Below, piece after piece: positions 1 to 6,497 of a stretch of DNA of 9,505 nucleotides (positions are counted from its first letter, which is position 1; every line of letters starts with the position of its first letter). The position numbers and the translations under genes were made by a program. A model generated the notes under the pieces. The model was not told the DNA's origin. It searched no databases and saw only the letters and a program-made list of their open reading frames with translations. Source of the stretch: JABMRP01 sp964444795 (lineage in GTDB: Bacteria; Planctomycetota; Planctomycetia; Pirellulales; Thermoguttaceae); NCBI GenBank assembly GCA_964444795.1, contig CAYUIQ010000305.1, positions 1-9,505 of the forward strand. The letters run 5' to 3'.

Positions 1-111
1 CTCACTGCTCACTGCTCACTGCTCACTGCTCACTGCTCACTGCTCACTGCTCACCGCTCACCGCTCACCGCTCACTGCTCATAGCTCACCGCTCACCGCT
101 CACCGCTCACT
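1..111. repeat. GCTCANN heptamer tandem array (left-truncated)
   Basis: A partial unit at 1-6 is followed by fifteen exact-length 7-bp units. The first five bases (GCTCA) never change; only the last two vary: CT in most units, CC in six and TA in one (77-83). The array ends with GCC at 112-114 and continues beyond the left edge. The same GCTCANN unit, again ending in GCC, recurs at 3645-3707. The array lies directly downstream of the deoR stop, so it may be copied into the 3' end of that mRNA. No spacer of CRISPR type is present. Confidence 0.95.
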
Positions 112-140
112 GCCAATTTCTATATCGGGAAGTTGTTCTC

Positions 141-917
141 TTACGAGTTCTTAGAAGGGGCAATGATCACGTTCGTTCCGTGTTCTCGTAATTGCTCGAC
201 GAACTCCGGGTCGGAGGCCTCGTCGGTGATCAAGCCGGTCCATTGGGGAAGTTTGCCGAAGCATCTCAAGGCGGTGATTCCAAGCTTGGTGTGATCGGCA
301 ACGGCATAAACGCGCCCAGCCGAGGCGATCATTTTGAGCAATACGGCGGAATTGTCGGGAGGATCCGTGAAGACGTTTCCCCGGTTGTCAATGGCATCGG
401 CGCCCAGGAAGGCGATTTCGGCGCGGAGCAACTCCAGATTGGTTTCGGCCAGCGAGCCGGTGAGGTCCGGCGAGGCGGAGCGGATGTAACCGCCGGTCAG
501 CAGGACATCGACCCCCGGCTCGTGCTGGAATTCCGCGGCGGCGGGCAGGGAGGTCGTGATGACCGTCAGTCCGGACTTACCCCGCAACTGTTGGGCGATG
601 GCCAGGGTGCTTGTGCTTCCGTCGAGCATCACGCTTCGGCAGCCGCCGATCAACTTCACCGCCGCTCGGGCGATGGCCATCTTCGCTTCGCGGTTGCGGT
701 TGACGCGCTGGAGGAAGGCAAATTCAAAGGTCGCTCGTTCGCCAAGGGTGGCACCGCCGTGCGTCCGGATCAGGCGACCGTCCTGGCAGAGTGCCTGGAG
801 GTCGCGGCGAACGGTCATGCCACTGACATCAAGCTCGCGGGCGAGTTGTCCGACGGAGCACTCGCCGTAGCTGGCCACCAGTTTCCGAATTTCGGCTCGA
901 CGGGCTTGTTGATTCAT
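141..917 (-). CDS. DeoR-family transcriptional repressor of sugar catabolism
   Basis: This 258-residue protein has the usual DeoR length. Residues 5-56 form the winged helix-turn-helix: the recognition region is around residues 21-43 (SVGQLARELDVSGMTVRRDL) and the wing carries RTHGGA at 51-56, both hallmarks of the family. Residues 75-235 form the DeoRC sensor domain, related to ribose-5-phosphate isomerase. Its visible ligand-pocket motifs are LDGSTST (98-104), TTS (121-123), TGGYIR (141-146), LGADAID (171-177) and DHTKLG (208-213). Known members bind a phosphorylated sugar and then leave DNA. The gene is divergent from the aldolase gene, and its own promoter spacer contains two TGAAC half-sites, so autoregulation and control of the neighbouring catabolic genes are inferred. 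The ATG at 917 has only a weak purine stretch upstream, but the HTH needs this start. The effector is unknown. Confidence 0.93.
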   Translation of the reverse strand: MNQQARRAEIRKLVASYGECSVGQLARELDVSGMTVRRDLQALCQDGRLIRTHGGATLGERATFEFAFLQRVNRNREAKMAIARAAVKLIGGCRSVMLDGSTSTLAIAQQLRGKSGLTVITTSLPAAAEFQHEPGVDVLLTGGYIRSASPDLTGSLAETNLELLRAEIAFLGADAIDNRGNVFTDPPDNSAVLLKMIASAGRVYAVADHTKLGITALRCFGKLPQWTGLITDEASDPEFVEQLREHGTNVIIAPSKNS

Positions 918-958
918 CGTCGGAACTCATTCATCTCTGCCTGTGATCATTTTCAACA

Positions 959-987
959 AGTATGAACATGACTGAACGCCATGTCAA
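959..987 (-). promoter_or_regulatory. Predicted sigma70-type promoter of deoR
   Basis: Read on the minus strand, TTGACA (987-982) is followed after 17 bp by CATACT (964-959). This is a perfect -35 box and a 4/6 match to the -10 box, about 40 bp upstream of the deoR ATG. The spacer region contains two TGAAC half-sites, at 963-967 and 973-977. Planctomycete promoters are poorly characterised, so use of the enterobacterial consensus is inference. Confidence 0.5.
963..977. promoter_or_regulatory. Candidate DeoR operator O1 (direct TGAAC half-sites)
   Basis: TGAAC occurs at 963-967 and again at 973-977, exactly 10 bp (one helical turn) apart, inside the predicted deoR promoter. The same pentamer makes an inverted pair at the opposite promoter. 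Many DeoR proteins bind repeated short half-sites at divergent promoters. Binding here is inferred from position and repetition only. Confidence 0.4.
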
Positions 988-1022
988 CTCGCTGTTCTCG
1001 GCAAGATATCGAATCCGTCCAT

Positions 1023-1051
1023 TTGACACGGGGAATTCGCGTTGATACGAT
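1023..1051 (+). promoter_or_regulatory. Predicted sigma70-type promoter of the catabolic genes
   Basis: TTGACA at 1023-1028 and TACGAT at 1046-1051 are separated by 17 bp: a perfect -35 box, optimal spacing and a 4/6 match to the -10 box. The expected transcription start is near 1058. This gives a leader of about 230 nt before the aldolase ATG. The leader would contain the palindromic element at 1091-1200. Confidence 0.55.
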
Positions 1052-1053
1052 GT

Positions 1054-1079
1054 GTTCATCCTGAACGCATTGAGGTTCA
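1054..1079. promoter_or_regulatory. Candidate DeoR operator O2 over the catabolic start site
   Basis: GTTCA-tcc-TGAAC at 1054-1066 is a perfect 5+3+5 inverted repeat that covers the predicted transcription start. A third half-site (GTTCA) lies at 1075-1079. The pentamer is shared with O1 near the deoR promoter. A repressor here would block initiation. The assignment to the neighbouring DeoR protein is inference. Confidence 0.45.
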
Positions 1080-1084
1080 TCCGA

Positions 1085-1206
1085 GATCTGCCTCGTGCTT
1101 TGTCGGGCCTATATGTTTGGGTAGCTACGCTCGCGGCTAGCGTGGGAATCCCACCGTCTGGCGACAGTAGCTACCCCAACTTTCAACTTTGACAAAGCAC
1201 GATCTG
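1085..1206. mobile_element. 110-bp palindromic MITE/REP-like element with possible 6-bp duplication
   Basis: The outer arms TCGTGCTTTGTC (1093-1104) and GACAAAGCACGA (1191-1202) are perfect 12-bp inverted repeats. Inside them, GTTTGGGTAGCTAC (1115-1128) pairs with GTAGCTACCCCAAC (1167-1180) with one mismatch, and a third nested palindrome, GTGGGAATCCCAC, sits at 1142-1154. GATCTG occurs on both sides (1085-1090 and 1201-1206), as a target-site duplication would, although its last copy overlaps the end of the right arm by two bases. It has no coding capacity. It lies in the predicted 5' leader of the aldolase mRNA and should fold there. Its identity as a mobile element is inferred from the structure. 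Confidence 0.65.
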
Positions 1207-1286
1207 GGATGCGTATGCCTGGGGCGTTGATTCCCCTCCTTGTTGCGTGGCCATCATAAATTCAATCAGACCAAGAGGTTTGTCGC

Positions 1287-2102
1287 ATGGCTCTGGATGG
1301 AAGAGAGCTTCGGCTTGGGCGTCTGGTCGGGGACGGTCGCGCCGTGATCATTGCCGTCGATCACGGACTGTTTGACGGGCCGATTCCGGCGATGGAGAAC
1401 CTGCCAAAAACCGTGGAGAAGATCAACCGGCGGGTCGACGCCGTGCTCCTCGCGCCGGGAATGCTCCGGCACTGTCACACGGTCTTTGCCGGCCCCAAAC
1501 GGCCGCTGGCGGTCGTCCGGCTCAATTGGAACACCGTCTACTGCTTCGGGCTCAAATACCGGGAAGCCAAGAGCGTCAACTGCCTCGATGCCGAAAGCGC
1601 GCTGCGCGAGGGGATGGATATTGCCTTGGTCTCGCTCACATTGGAAACCGGCAGCGAAGAGCGCGACGCCGAGAATGTCGAGGTCTTTGCCAGGCTAACG
1701 GGCGATTGCCACCGGTTGGGAATTCCCGTGATTGGCGAGTACTTCCCAACCCAGAGCGACAAGCTGACGCCCCAGCAGATGCACGAGAAGGTTCTGTTGG
1801 GGAGTAGAATCGTTGCGGAACTTGGCGCCGACGCGATCAAGACGTTCTTCACCCATAACTTCTCCGCCGTCACCGCCTGCTGCCCCGTTCCCGTCTTCGG
1901 GCTCGGAGCTGATAAACTGCCGACCCAACGGGAGGCCCTGGAACTGGCCGCACGCGAGGTCGCCGACGGGGCGGGAGGCGTCGTCTTCGGCCGCAACGCA
2001 ATCCAAGTCCCCAACCCGCTTGACTTCCAAGCGGCGCTGTGTGATGTTGTCAAGCACGATATGGCCGTGAACGATGCGGTGCGGGAGCACAAACTGGAGT
2101 AA
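1287..2102 (+). CDS. Class I aldolase, DeoC/FbaB/LsrF family
   Basis: This 271-residue TIM-barrel protein has the usual length for this family. Visible motifs are AVDHG (23-27, phosphate/substrate loop), GEYFPT (150-155), ADAIKT with the probable Schiff-base Lys185, and VFGRNAIQ (233-240). The last resembles the GRNxxQ phosphate-binding motif of FbaB and LsrF. Such enzymes cleave a ketose phosphate or related phosphorylated compound through a lysine imine without metal. AAGAGG at 1273-1278 lies 8 nt before the ATG. The isomerase gene follows after 15 bp, so the two are surely co-transcribed. With an isomerase and an FGGY kinase nearby, cleavage of a ketose phosphate to a triose phosphate and an aldehyde is the likely step. 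Substrate specificity (fructose-1,6-bisphosphate, tagatose-type, deoxyketose-1-phosphate or LsrF-like thiolysis) cannot be told from sequence. Confidence 0.88.
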   Translation: MALDGRELRLGRLVGDGRAVIIAVDHGLFDGPIPAMENLPKTVEKINRRVDAVLLAPGMLRHCHTVFAGPKRPLAVVRLNWNTVYCFGLKYREAKSVNCLDAESALREGMDIALVSLTLETGSEERDAENVEVFARLTGDCHRLGIPVIGEYFPTQSDKLTPQQMHEKVLLGSRIVAELGADAIKTFFTHNFSAVTACCPVPVFGLGADKLPTQREALELAAREVADGAGGVVFGRNAIQVPNPLDFQAALCDVVKHDMAVNDAVREHKLE

Positions 2103-2117
2103 CGGGGGGAGATCTCG

Positions 2118-3530
2118 ATGGATGCACGACCACGGAAACCGCGGGGTGGCCTCTTGGCCCTTTCCTTGGAACTGTACGAGACCTTGGCGCCGGATCTGCG
2201 TCCCGGGCGCGAGGAGTGGCTGCGGGGCGCCGTCCTGCCGGCATTGTCGTCGATCGCGGACATCCGGTTTCATCAGGCCGTCTATCGTCGGGAGGATATC
2301 GATTCGACGGTGCGAGAAATGGAGCACCAGCGCGTCGACATCCTGTTGGTGATCTGCTTAAGCTACTCGCCGAGCCAGCTTTCGCTCCCGGCGCTACAGC
2401 AAACGCAACTTCCTATTGTTATATGGAACACGCAAGAGTTGTACGGCGTTGACGAAGCATTCGACGGCGGCAAGATGTTTGCCAACCACGGCGTTCACGG
2501 CACCCAGGATCTCTGCAATGTGCTGTTGCGGAGCGGCACGCGATTCGAATACGTGACTTCTCACCTCAACGATGCCGACGCGCTGGACGGCCTGGCGGAT
2601 ATCTTCGTGGCCGCGGCCGCGGTCTCGCGGTTGCGTCGTACGCGGCTCGGATTGATGGGATACCCGTTTCCAGGCATGGGCGACCTGGGACTCGACACAA
2701 CGCACCTGACCGGCACGCTCGGCTGCCATTGGAGGGCGCTGGCCGTCGAAGACTTCAACCAGCGGGCAAAGGACGCGGGCGATGAAGAAGTGGAACCGCT
2801 TGTGCGGGAGTATCGAGAGAGCTACGACTTGGCGGACGACCTGACCGCTGAAGATCTGGCCGACACGGCGCGCGCGGAACTGGCGTTGCGCTCGATGGTG
2901 GCCGAGTACAGGTTGGACGCCCTAAGCTACCAGTTCCAGGCATTGGGTGAGGACGAGCGGACGGTTACGATCCCCTTTGTCGGCACCAGCCGTCTAATGG
3001 CCGAGGGAATCGGGTTTGGCGGCGAGGGCGATCTCATCGGGGCCACGGGAACCTGGCTGCTGGGGCAAGTCGGGTGGCCGGCGACATTCAGCGAGATGTT
3101 CACGACGGACTTCGCGGGCAACGGCCTGTTCATGAGTCACATGGGTGAGTGCAACCCGGCCATGGCTCGCACGGACCGAAAGGTCCCTCTGGTGGCCCGA
3201 CCCGCCCCCATCGCTCGAATCCGCGGCCGTCAATTGGCATTGGTGGTGAGCTTGCAGCCGGGCCCGGCAACATTGTGTGCTCTCACCTTGGGCCCCGCGG
3301 GGCGATGGCGGCTGGTGGTCAGCCAAATGGAAATCACCGACTTCGGTCCGCTCCCGTCGATGCCCGTGCCGCATTTCAAGCTGAAGACCACCAACTGCAA
3401 CGTACGGGATTGGCTCACGGCGTATGCCAAAGCCGGCGGACCGCATCATAACGCACTCTGTTTCGGCGATGCGACGGCCCGGTTGCAGTTGGTTGCTCGA
3501 CTATTGAATGCGGACTATTGTGAGGTGTAG
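2118..3530 (+). CDS. L-arabinose/L-fucose isomerase-family sugar isomerase
   Basis: The 470-residue protein has the length and motif order of AraA-type isomerases. IVIWNTQ (100-106) ends the N-terminal domain, and HGTQDLCNVLLRSG lies at 127-140. By alignment with E. coli AraA by eye, all four Mn-binding positions appear kept: Glu303 in GGEGD, Glu326 in TFSEMF, His341 in SHMGE and His444 in GGPHH (AraA E306, E333, H350 and H450). It should therefore be an active, metal-dependent aldose-ketose isomerase in the cytoplasm. The surrounding sequence differs from true AraA (HMGECNP rather than HMLEVCP), so the sugar may not be arabinose. GGGGGGAG at 2104-2111 gives a strong ribosome site for the ATG. 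It is translationally close to the aldolase gene, and an inverted heptamer array follows 55 bp after the stop. Confidence 0.85.
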   Translation: MDARPRKPRGGLLALSLELYETLAPDLRPGREEWLRGAVLPALSSIADIRFHQAVYRREDIDSTVREMEHQRVDILLVICLSYSPSQLSLPALQQTQLPIVIWNTQELYGVDEAFDGGKMFANHGVHGTQDLCNVLLRSGTRFEYVTSHLNDADALDGLADIFVAAAAVSRLRRTRLGLMGYPFPGMGDLGLDTTHLTGTLGCHWRALAVEDFNQRAKDAGDEEVEPLVREYRESYDLADDLTAEDLADTARAELALRSMVAEYRLDALSYQFQALGEDERTVTIPFVGTSRLMAEGIGFGGEGDLIGATGTWLLGQVGWPATFSEMFTTDFAGNGLFMSHMGECNPAMARTDRKVPLVARPAPIARIRGRQLALVVSLQPGPATLCALTLGPAGRWRLVVSQMEITDFGPLPSMPVPHFKLKTTNCNVRDWLTAYAKAGGPHHNALCFGDATARLQLVARLLNADYCEV

Positions 3531-3585
3531 AAAGTATTGTTCCCTAGGCACACGACCTAACGAGGTTGCACCTCAGACCGGGCTT

Positions 3586-3707
3586 TGAGCGGTGAGCTAT
3601 GAGCGGTGAGCTTTGAGCAATGAGCGTTGTGAATGAAGTTCATTGCTCACGGCTCATTGCTCAAAGCTCAAAGCTCATTGCTCAAAGCTCAAAGCTCAAA
3701 GCTCAAA
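3586..3707. repeat. Inverted GCTCANN heptamer array (large hairpin)
   Basis: Six TGAGCNN units (3586-3627) face nine GCTCANN units (3645-3707). At the centre is a perfect 6+1+6 palindrome, AATGAAGTTCATT (3632-3644). The longest exact arm is 19 bp: 3607-3625 pairs with 3652-3670. The right half uses the same unit and the same GCC end as the array at 1-111. The structure fills the 236-bp gap between isomerase and kinase and would form a long stem in a read-through transcript, so it may act as an mRNA stabiliser, processing site or attenuator. No poly-U tract follows, so a simple intrinsic terminator is unlikely. Confidence 0.9.
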
Positions 3708-3766
3708 GCCCATCCGTTCGCCGCACTTGACTCAACTGCAACAACTTCTGAGGACTAAGTTACCTA

Positions 3767-5230
3767 ATGCTTCTTCTCGGACTCGATCTCGGCACGACGA
3801 ACGTGAAGGCCCTCGCGGTCGACGTCCACGGAACGATCGTCGCTCAGAGTTCGACACCGGTAACGCGGACAACAACACCGGACGGCGGCGTGGAGCAAGA
3901 CGTCGACCAGATCTGGGACGCGACCTGCGAGGCGATCCGGCAAGCCTCGGGCCAGGTATCCGCGGAAGAGATACGCGCAATCGGCATCTCGAGCCAGGGT
4001 GGGGCGATGCAGTTGCTCGGCGCCCGGGACGAACCGCTGGGCCCCGTGATCAGTTGGCTCGACGGTCGGGGGAAACGGTTCGACCGGGCTTTCGAAGAAC
4101 GGATGGGCGACCAGTGGCTGGTCGACCACATCGGACACAACCTGAGTTCGATGGCGTTGGGCCAGTTGTTGCGTCTTGGTGAGCAGTCGCCCGACGCACT
4201 GGACGCGGCCGACGGCCTGGGATTCGTGGGGGACGTGATCGTGGGTCGGCTTTGCGGCCGGCGTGCCCATGATGCGACGAGCCTTTCCATCGGGATGCTC
4301 TACAACCCGCGGCTCGGCCGGGCGGACCCGGAGTTGTTGGAGCGACTGAAGATCAACCGCAAGAGTCTTCCCGATCTGATATCGGCGGACGAGCCGGCCG
4401 GCGGCTTGCTGAGCGAGGTTGCTCGACGGACGGGACTCGCCGAGGGAACGCCCGTGTCGGCGGCGATCCACGATCAATACGCGGCGTCGGTCGGTGCGGG
4501 AGCCGTGGCCGAAGGCGAGGTGCTGGTCGGTACGGGAACCGCCTGGGTACTGCTGGCGATCATGGGCCGCCTGGCACCTCCGGTCACGCCGCGAACATTC
4601 GTCTGCCCACATCCGTTTCAGGGACTGCATGGCCAGTTGTTGTCGATGAGCAACGGCGGCTCGGCCGTGCAGTGGGTCCTGGAAGTCACGGGTCAGGGCG
4701 GGCTGGGCGGTGACGAACTGGACGAGCAACTGAAATCGGTATCGCCGGGCGCCGACGGGGTGCGGTGCTGGCCCTTGTTGATGGACGTCGGACGCGCCAT
4801 GGGCAACATGCCGACCGGCGGAAGGTTCTCGGGAATTACGCTGGGACACTCGCCAAGCCATCTGTTGCGCGCGGTCGTCGAAGGACTTGCCTGCGAACTC
4901 AAGCGGCACTTGGGTTGGTTCGATGCCGCGGGAGCGGCGGTGAAGCATTTGGTCGTGTCGGGGCCGGCGGCCGTCAGTTCGGTCGTCCCCCGGATTCTTG
5001 CCGACGTGACCAACCGACCCGTGACCTGTTTGAGTCAACCGGACATGAGTGCCTTTGGCGCGGCAACGATCGCGCGGGGGATTGTGGAGCCGGATTCCGA
5101 CCTGCGTGACCTGGCGTCGGCTGTCGCTCCGCCGCGGCGGATCGTTACACCGGGCGCGGACGTTGGGGCGTACGACCAACTGTTTCGAGAATACGTGGCG
5201 GCCTTTGGCAGCCCACCGAATCGGGAGTGA
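3767..5230 (+). CDS. FGGY-family carbohydrate kinase (xylulokinase/LsrK-like)
   Basis: The 487-residue length is typical of FGGY sugar kinases. The N-terminal lobe starts with LGLDLGTTNVKALAVD (4-19), the phosphate-1 loop. GGVEQD (40-45), ISSQGGAM (74-81) and SWLDGRG (96-102) form the sugar-binding surface. The C-terminal lobe has IHDQYAASVG (234-243), in which Asp236 is the expected catalytic base. GTGTAW (255-260) is the phosphate-2 segment, and VVSGPAAVSS (396-405) is the adenosine region. It should phosphorylate a ketose with ATP, the step between the isomerase and the aldolase. The family includes xylulose, fuculose, rhamnulose, erythritol and autoinducer-2 kinases; sequence alone does not choose. 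GAGGA at 3750-3754 is a loosely spaced ribosome site (12 nt). The TGA stop lies inside the left arm of a REP-like repeat. Confidence 0.9.
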   Translation: MLLLGLDLGTTNVKALAVDVHGTIVAQSSTPVTRTTTPDGGVEQDVDQIWDATCEAIRQASGQVSAEEIRAIGISSQGGAMQLLGARDEPLGPVISWLDGRGKRFDRAFEERMGDQWLVDHIGHNLSSMALGQLLRLGEQSPDALDAADGLGFVGDVIVGRLCGRRAHDATSLSIGMLYNPRLGRADPELLERLKINRKSLPDLISADEPAGGLLSEVARRTGLAEGTPVSAAIHDQYAASVGAGAVAEGEVLVGTGTAWVLLAIMGRLAPPVTPRTFVCPHPFQGLHGQLLSMSNGGSAVQWVLEVTGQGGLGGDELDEQLKSVSPGADGVRCWPLLMDVGRAMGNMPTGGRFSGITLGHSPSHLLRAVVEGLACELKRHLGWFDAAGAAVKHLVVSGPAAVSSVVPRILADVTNRPVTCLSQPDMSAFGAATIARGIVEPDSDLRDLASAVAPPRRIVTPGADVGAYDQLFREYVAAFGSPPNRE

Positions 5231-5354
5231 AAAAGGGGGACTGGCTCCGAGTTCGAAACAGGCCATATCCTCGCAAGAACGGCTGCCGCGAGGTGCCTGT
5301 CCCCCTTTTTCACGGTGCTCACCAATGGCCCGTCCGAAAAAGGGGACAGGCACC
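5227..5354. repeat. REP-like repeat set (GTGCCTGTCCCC type), three copies
   Basis: The left arm (5227-5248) and the right arm (5292-5313) are 22-bp inverted repeats with only two mismatches, separated by 43 bp. A third copy in the left-arm orientation, one G shorter, lies at 5336-5354. The core GGGGACAGGCACC next to a run of A resembles repeats that I recall as widespread and associated with REP-type tyrosine transposases; that link is recollection and no transposase gene is in the window. The first four bases of the set (GTGA) include the kinase stop codon. The right arm ends in five T, so partial termination between kinase and hydrolase is possible. Confidence 0.8.
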
Positions 5355-5438
5355 GTCGGCAAGCGCCCCAACCACCTCGAAACCGGGCTCTCGACGGAGC
5401 CAGTCCGGCTTTGCAGTTTGAAGAAGGAGCGAACTCGC

Positions 5439-6497
5439 ATGGACCCCGTTGCACTTCATCACGTGTGGCAATACACGGACGTCGACCGGGCTTTCTGGCG
5501 GTGTCACTTGGAGGACTGGGTGCCTCGGCGGATCTTCGACGCACACACCCACGTGAACGAGCCGCAATTTCGTAGCGTCGCGTGTACGGAAGAGATGCGG
5601 CGGCAGTACTGGGTGAACGAAGTGAGCGAGCCGATCGGCGCGGCCGACGCACAGCGGTGCTACGAAACGGTCTTCCCGGGGCGAGAGTTCTCCTGCCTGG
5701 CTTTTGGAAATCCGAGCCTCGATTACGACATCGAGGCGAGCAATGCCAGCCTGCGGGTCCAGAGCGCTCGGCGGGGTTGGTCGCACCTGATCGTGTCGAA
5801 GCCCGACTGGCCCGCCACTCAATTGGAGGAACTTCTGAACTCCTCCGGCGCGCTGGGCATCAAGCCGTACTACTCGTTGATCCCCGACCAGGATCCTTCC
5901 AGCCGCGACAAGTACCTGGAGGCGAGCATCTTCCAATATCTGCCGCACAAACACCTGGAGGTTCTCGAGCAACGGGCCGCGTGCGTGATGCTGCACGTGC
6001 CGAAGGCGGACCGGTTGGGCCATCCGGAAAACATAGCCGAGGTCAAGCAGATTCGCCGCCGGTATCCTCGTGTCCGCCTGATCATCGCCCACTTGGGCCG
6101 CTGCTACACCCTGCCCCACGCCCAGGAAGCCCTTCCTCAATTGGCCGATGACGACGGGCTCTATTTCGACAATTCCGCCGTGCTCAACCCGGATGTCCAC
6201 CGCTTTGCCCTGGAGACACTCGGCCCCCGGCGAATCCTCTACGGCACCGACAATCCCATCTTCTACATGCGAGGGCGTCGGCAATGGAAGGGGACAACTT
6301 ACACGAACCGGACGAGTTACCCCTTCCACTTCAACAAGAACCGCGAGCCGCCGGAAGTGGAGGCCGAGTACACGCTCACCATGTACGAAGCCTTGCGGGC
6401 GATCAAGTCGGCATGTGAAGCGCTGTCGCTTGGCCCCGATGACGTCGAGGCAGTCTTTCACGGCAACGCGGAGCGGCTGCTGCGGAAGAGCCCGTAA
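5439..6497 (+). CDS. Amidohydrolase-2 family metal-dependent hydrolase
   Basis: The 352-residue TIM-barrel hydrolase carries the metal-ligand pattern of the amidohydrolase superfamily: DAHTH (34-38, with His36 and His38), MLHVPKA with His186, IIAHLG with His218, and LYGTDN with Asp271. FHGNAERLL (340-348) is the usual C-terminal end of the amidohydrolase-2 family (PF04909 type). Relatives act as lactonases, decarboxylases or uncharacterised hydrolases. In this sugar cluster a lactonase or other side reaction is possible, but the substrate is unknown. The ATG at 5439 was chosen because AAGGAG lies at 5424-5429, 9 nt upstream. The frame is open back to 5049, but that extension overlaps the kinase and crosses the repeat set. 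It is the last gene before a pair of hairpins. Confidence 0.85.
   Translation: MDPVALHHVWQYTDVDRAFWRCHLEDWVPRRIFDAHTHVNEPQFRSVACTEEMRRQYWVNEVSEPIGAADAQRCYETVFPGREFSCLAFGNPSLDYDIEASNASLRVQSARRGWSHLIVSKPDWPATQLEELLNSSGALGIKPYYSLIPDQDPSSRDKYLEASIFQYLPHKHLEVLEQRAACVMLHVPKADRLGHPENIAEVKQIRRRYPRVRLIIAHLGRCYTLPHAQEALPQLADDDGLYFDNSAVLNPDVHRFALETLGPRRILYGTDNPIFYMRGRRQWKGTTYTNRTSYPFHFNKNREPPEVEAEYTLTMYEALRAIKSACEALSLGPDDVEAVFHGNAERLLRKSP

Noticed and set aside
1..111. CRISPR array
   Set aside because: The units are 7 bp with no spacers and no cas genes are nearby.
192..965. Plus-strand open frame of 257 codons opposite deoR
   Set aside because: The DeoR protein on the minus strand is unmistakable; this frame is Gly- and Arg-rich and would cross the predicted promoters.
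3521..3575. TGAGGTG/CACCTCA inverted repeat around the isomerase stop
   Set aside because: A 7-bp stem with a 41-nt loop is too weak to separate from chance.
3643..4182. Open frame that begins in the heptamer array
   Set aside because: Its N-terminus is only translated repeat and the rest is out of frame with the kinase.
1287..5230. Autoinducer-2 (lsr) degradation operon
   Set aside because: The LsrF-like aldolase and FGGY kinase fit, but the regulator is DeoR rather than LsrR type, there is an AraA-type isomerase, and no LsrG or transporter gene is present.
5049..5438. N-terminal extension of the amidohydrolase to an ATG at 5049
   Set aside because: It overlaps the kinase by about 180 bp, crosses the REP-like set, has no domain, and a strong ribosome site marks 5439.
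3764..5440. Minus-strand open frame of 558 codons opposite the kinase
   Set aside because: It is a GC-driven mirror of the FGGY kinase: Arg- and Pro-rich, without a domain or ribosome site, while the plus strand has clear family motifs.
5319..6461. Minus-strand open frame of 380 codons opposite the amidohydrolase
   Set aside because: Shadow of a gene with complete metal-ligand motifs on the plus strand; no recognisable domain.
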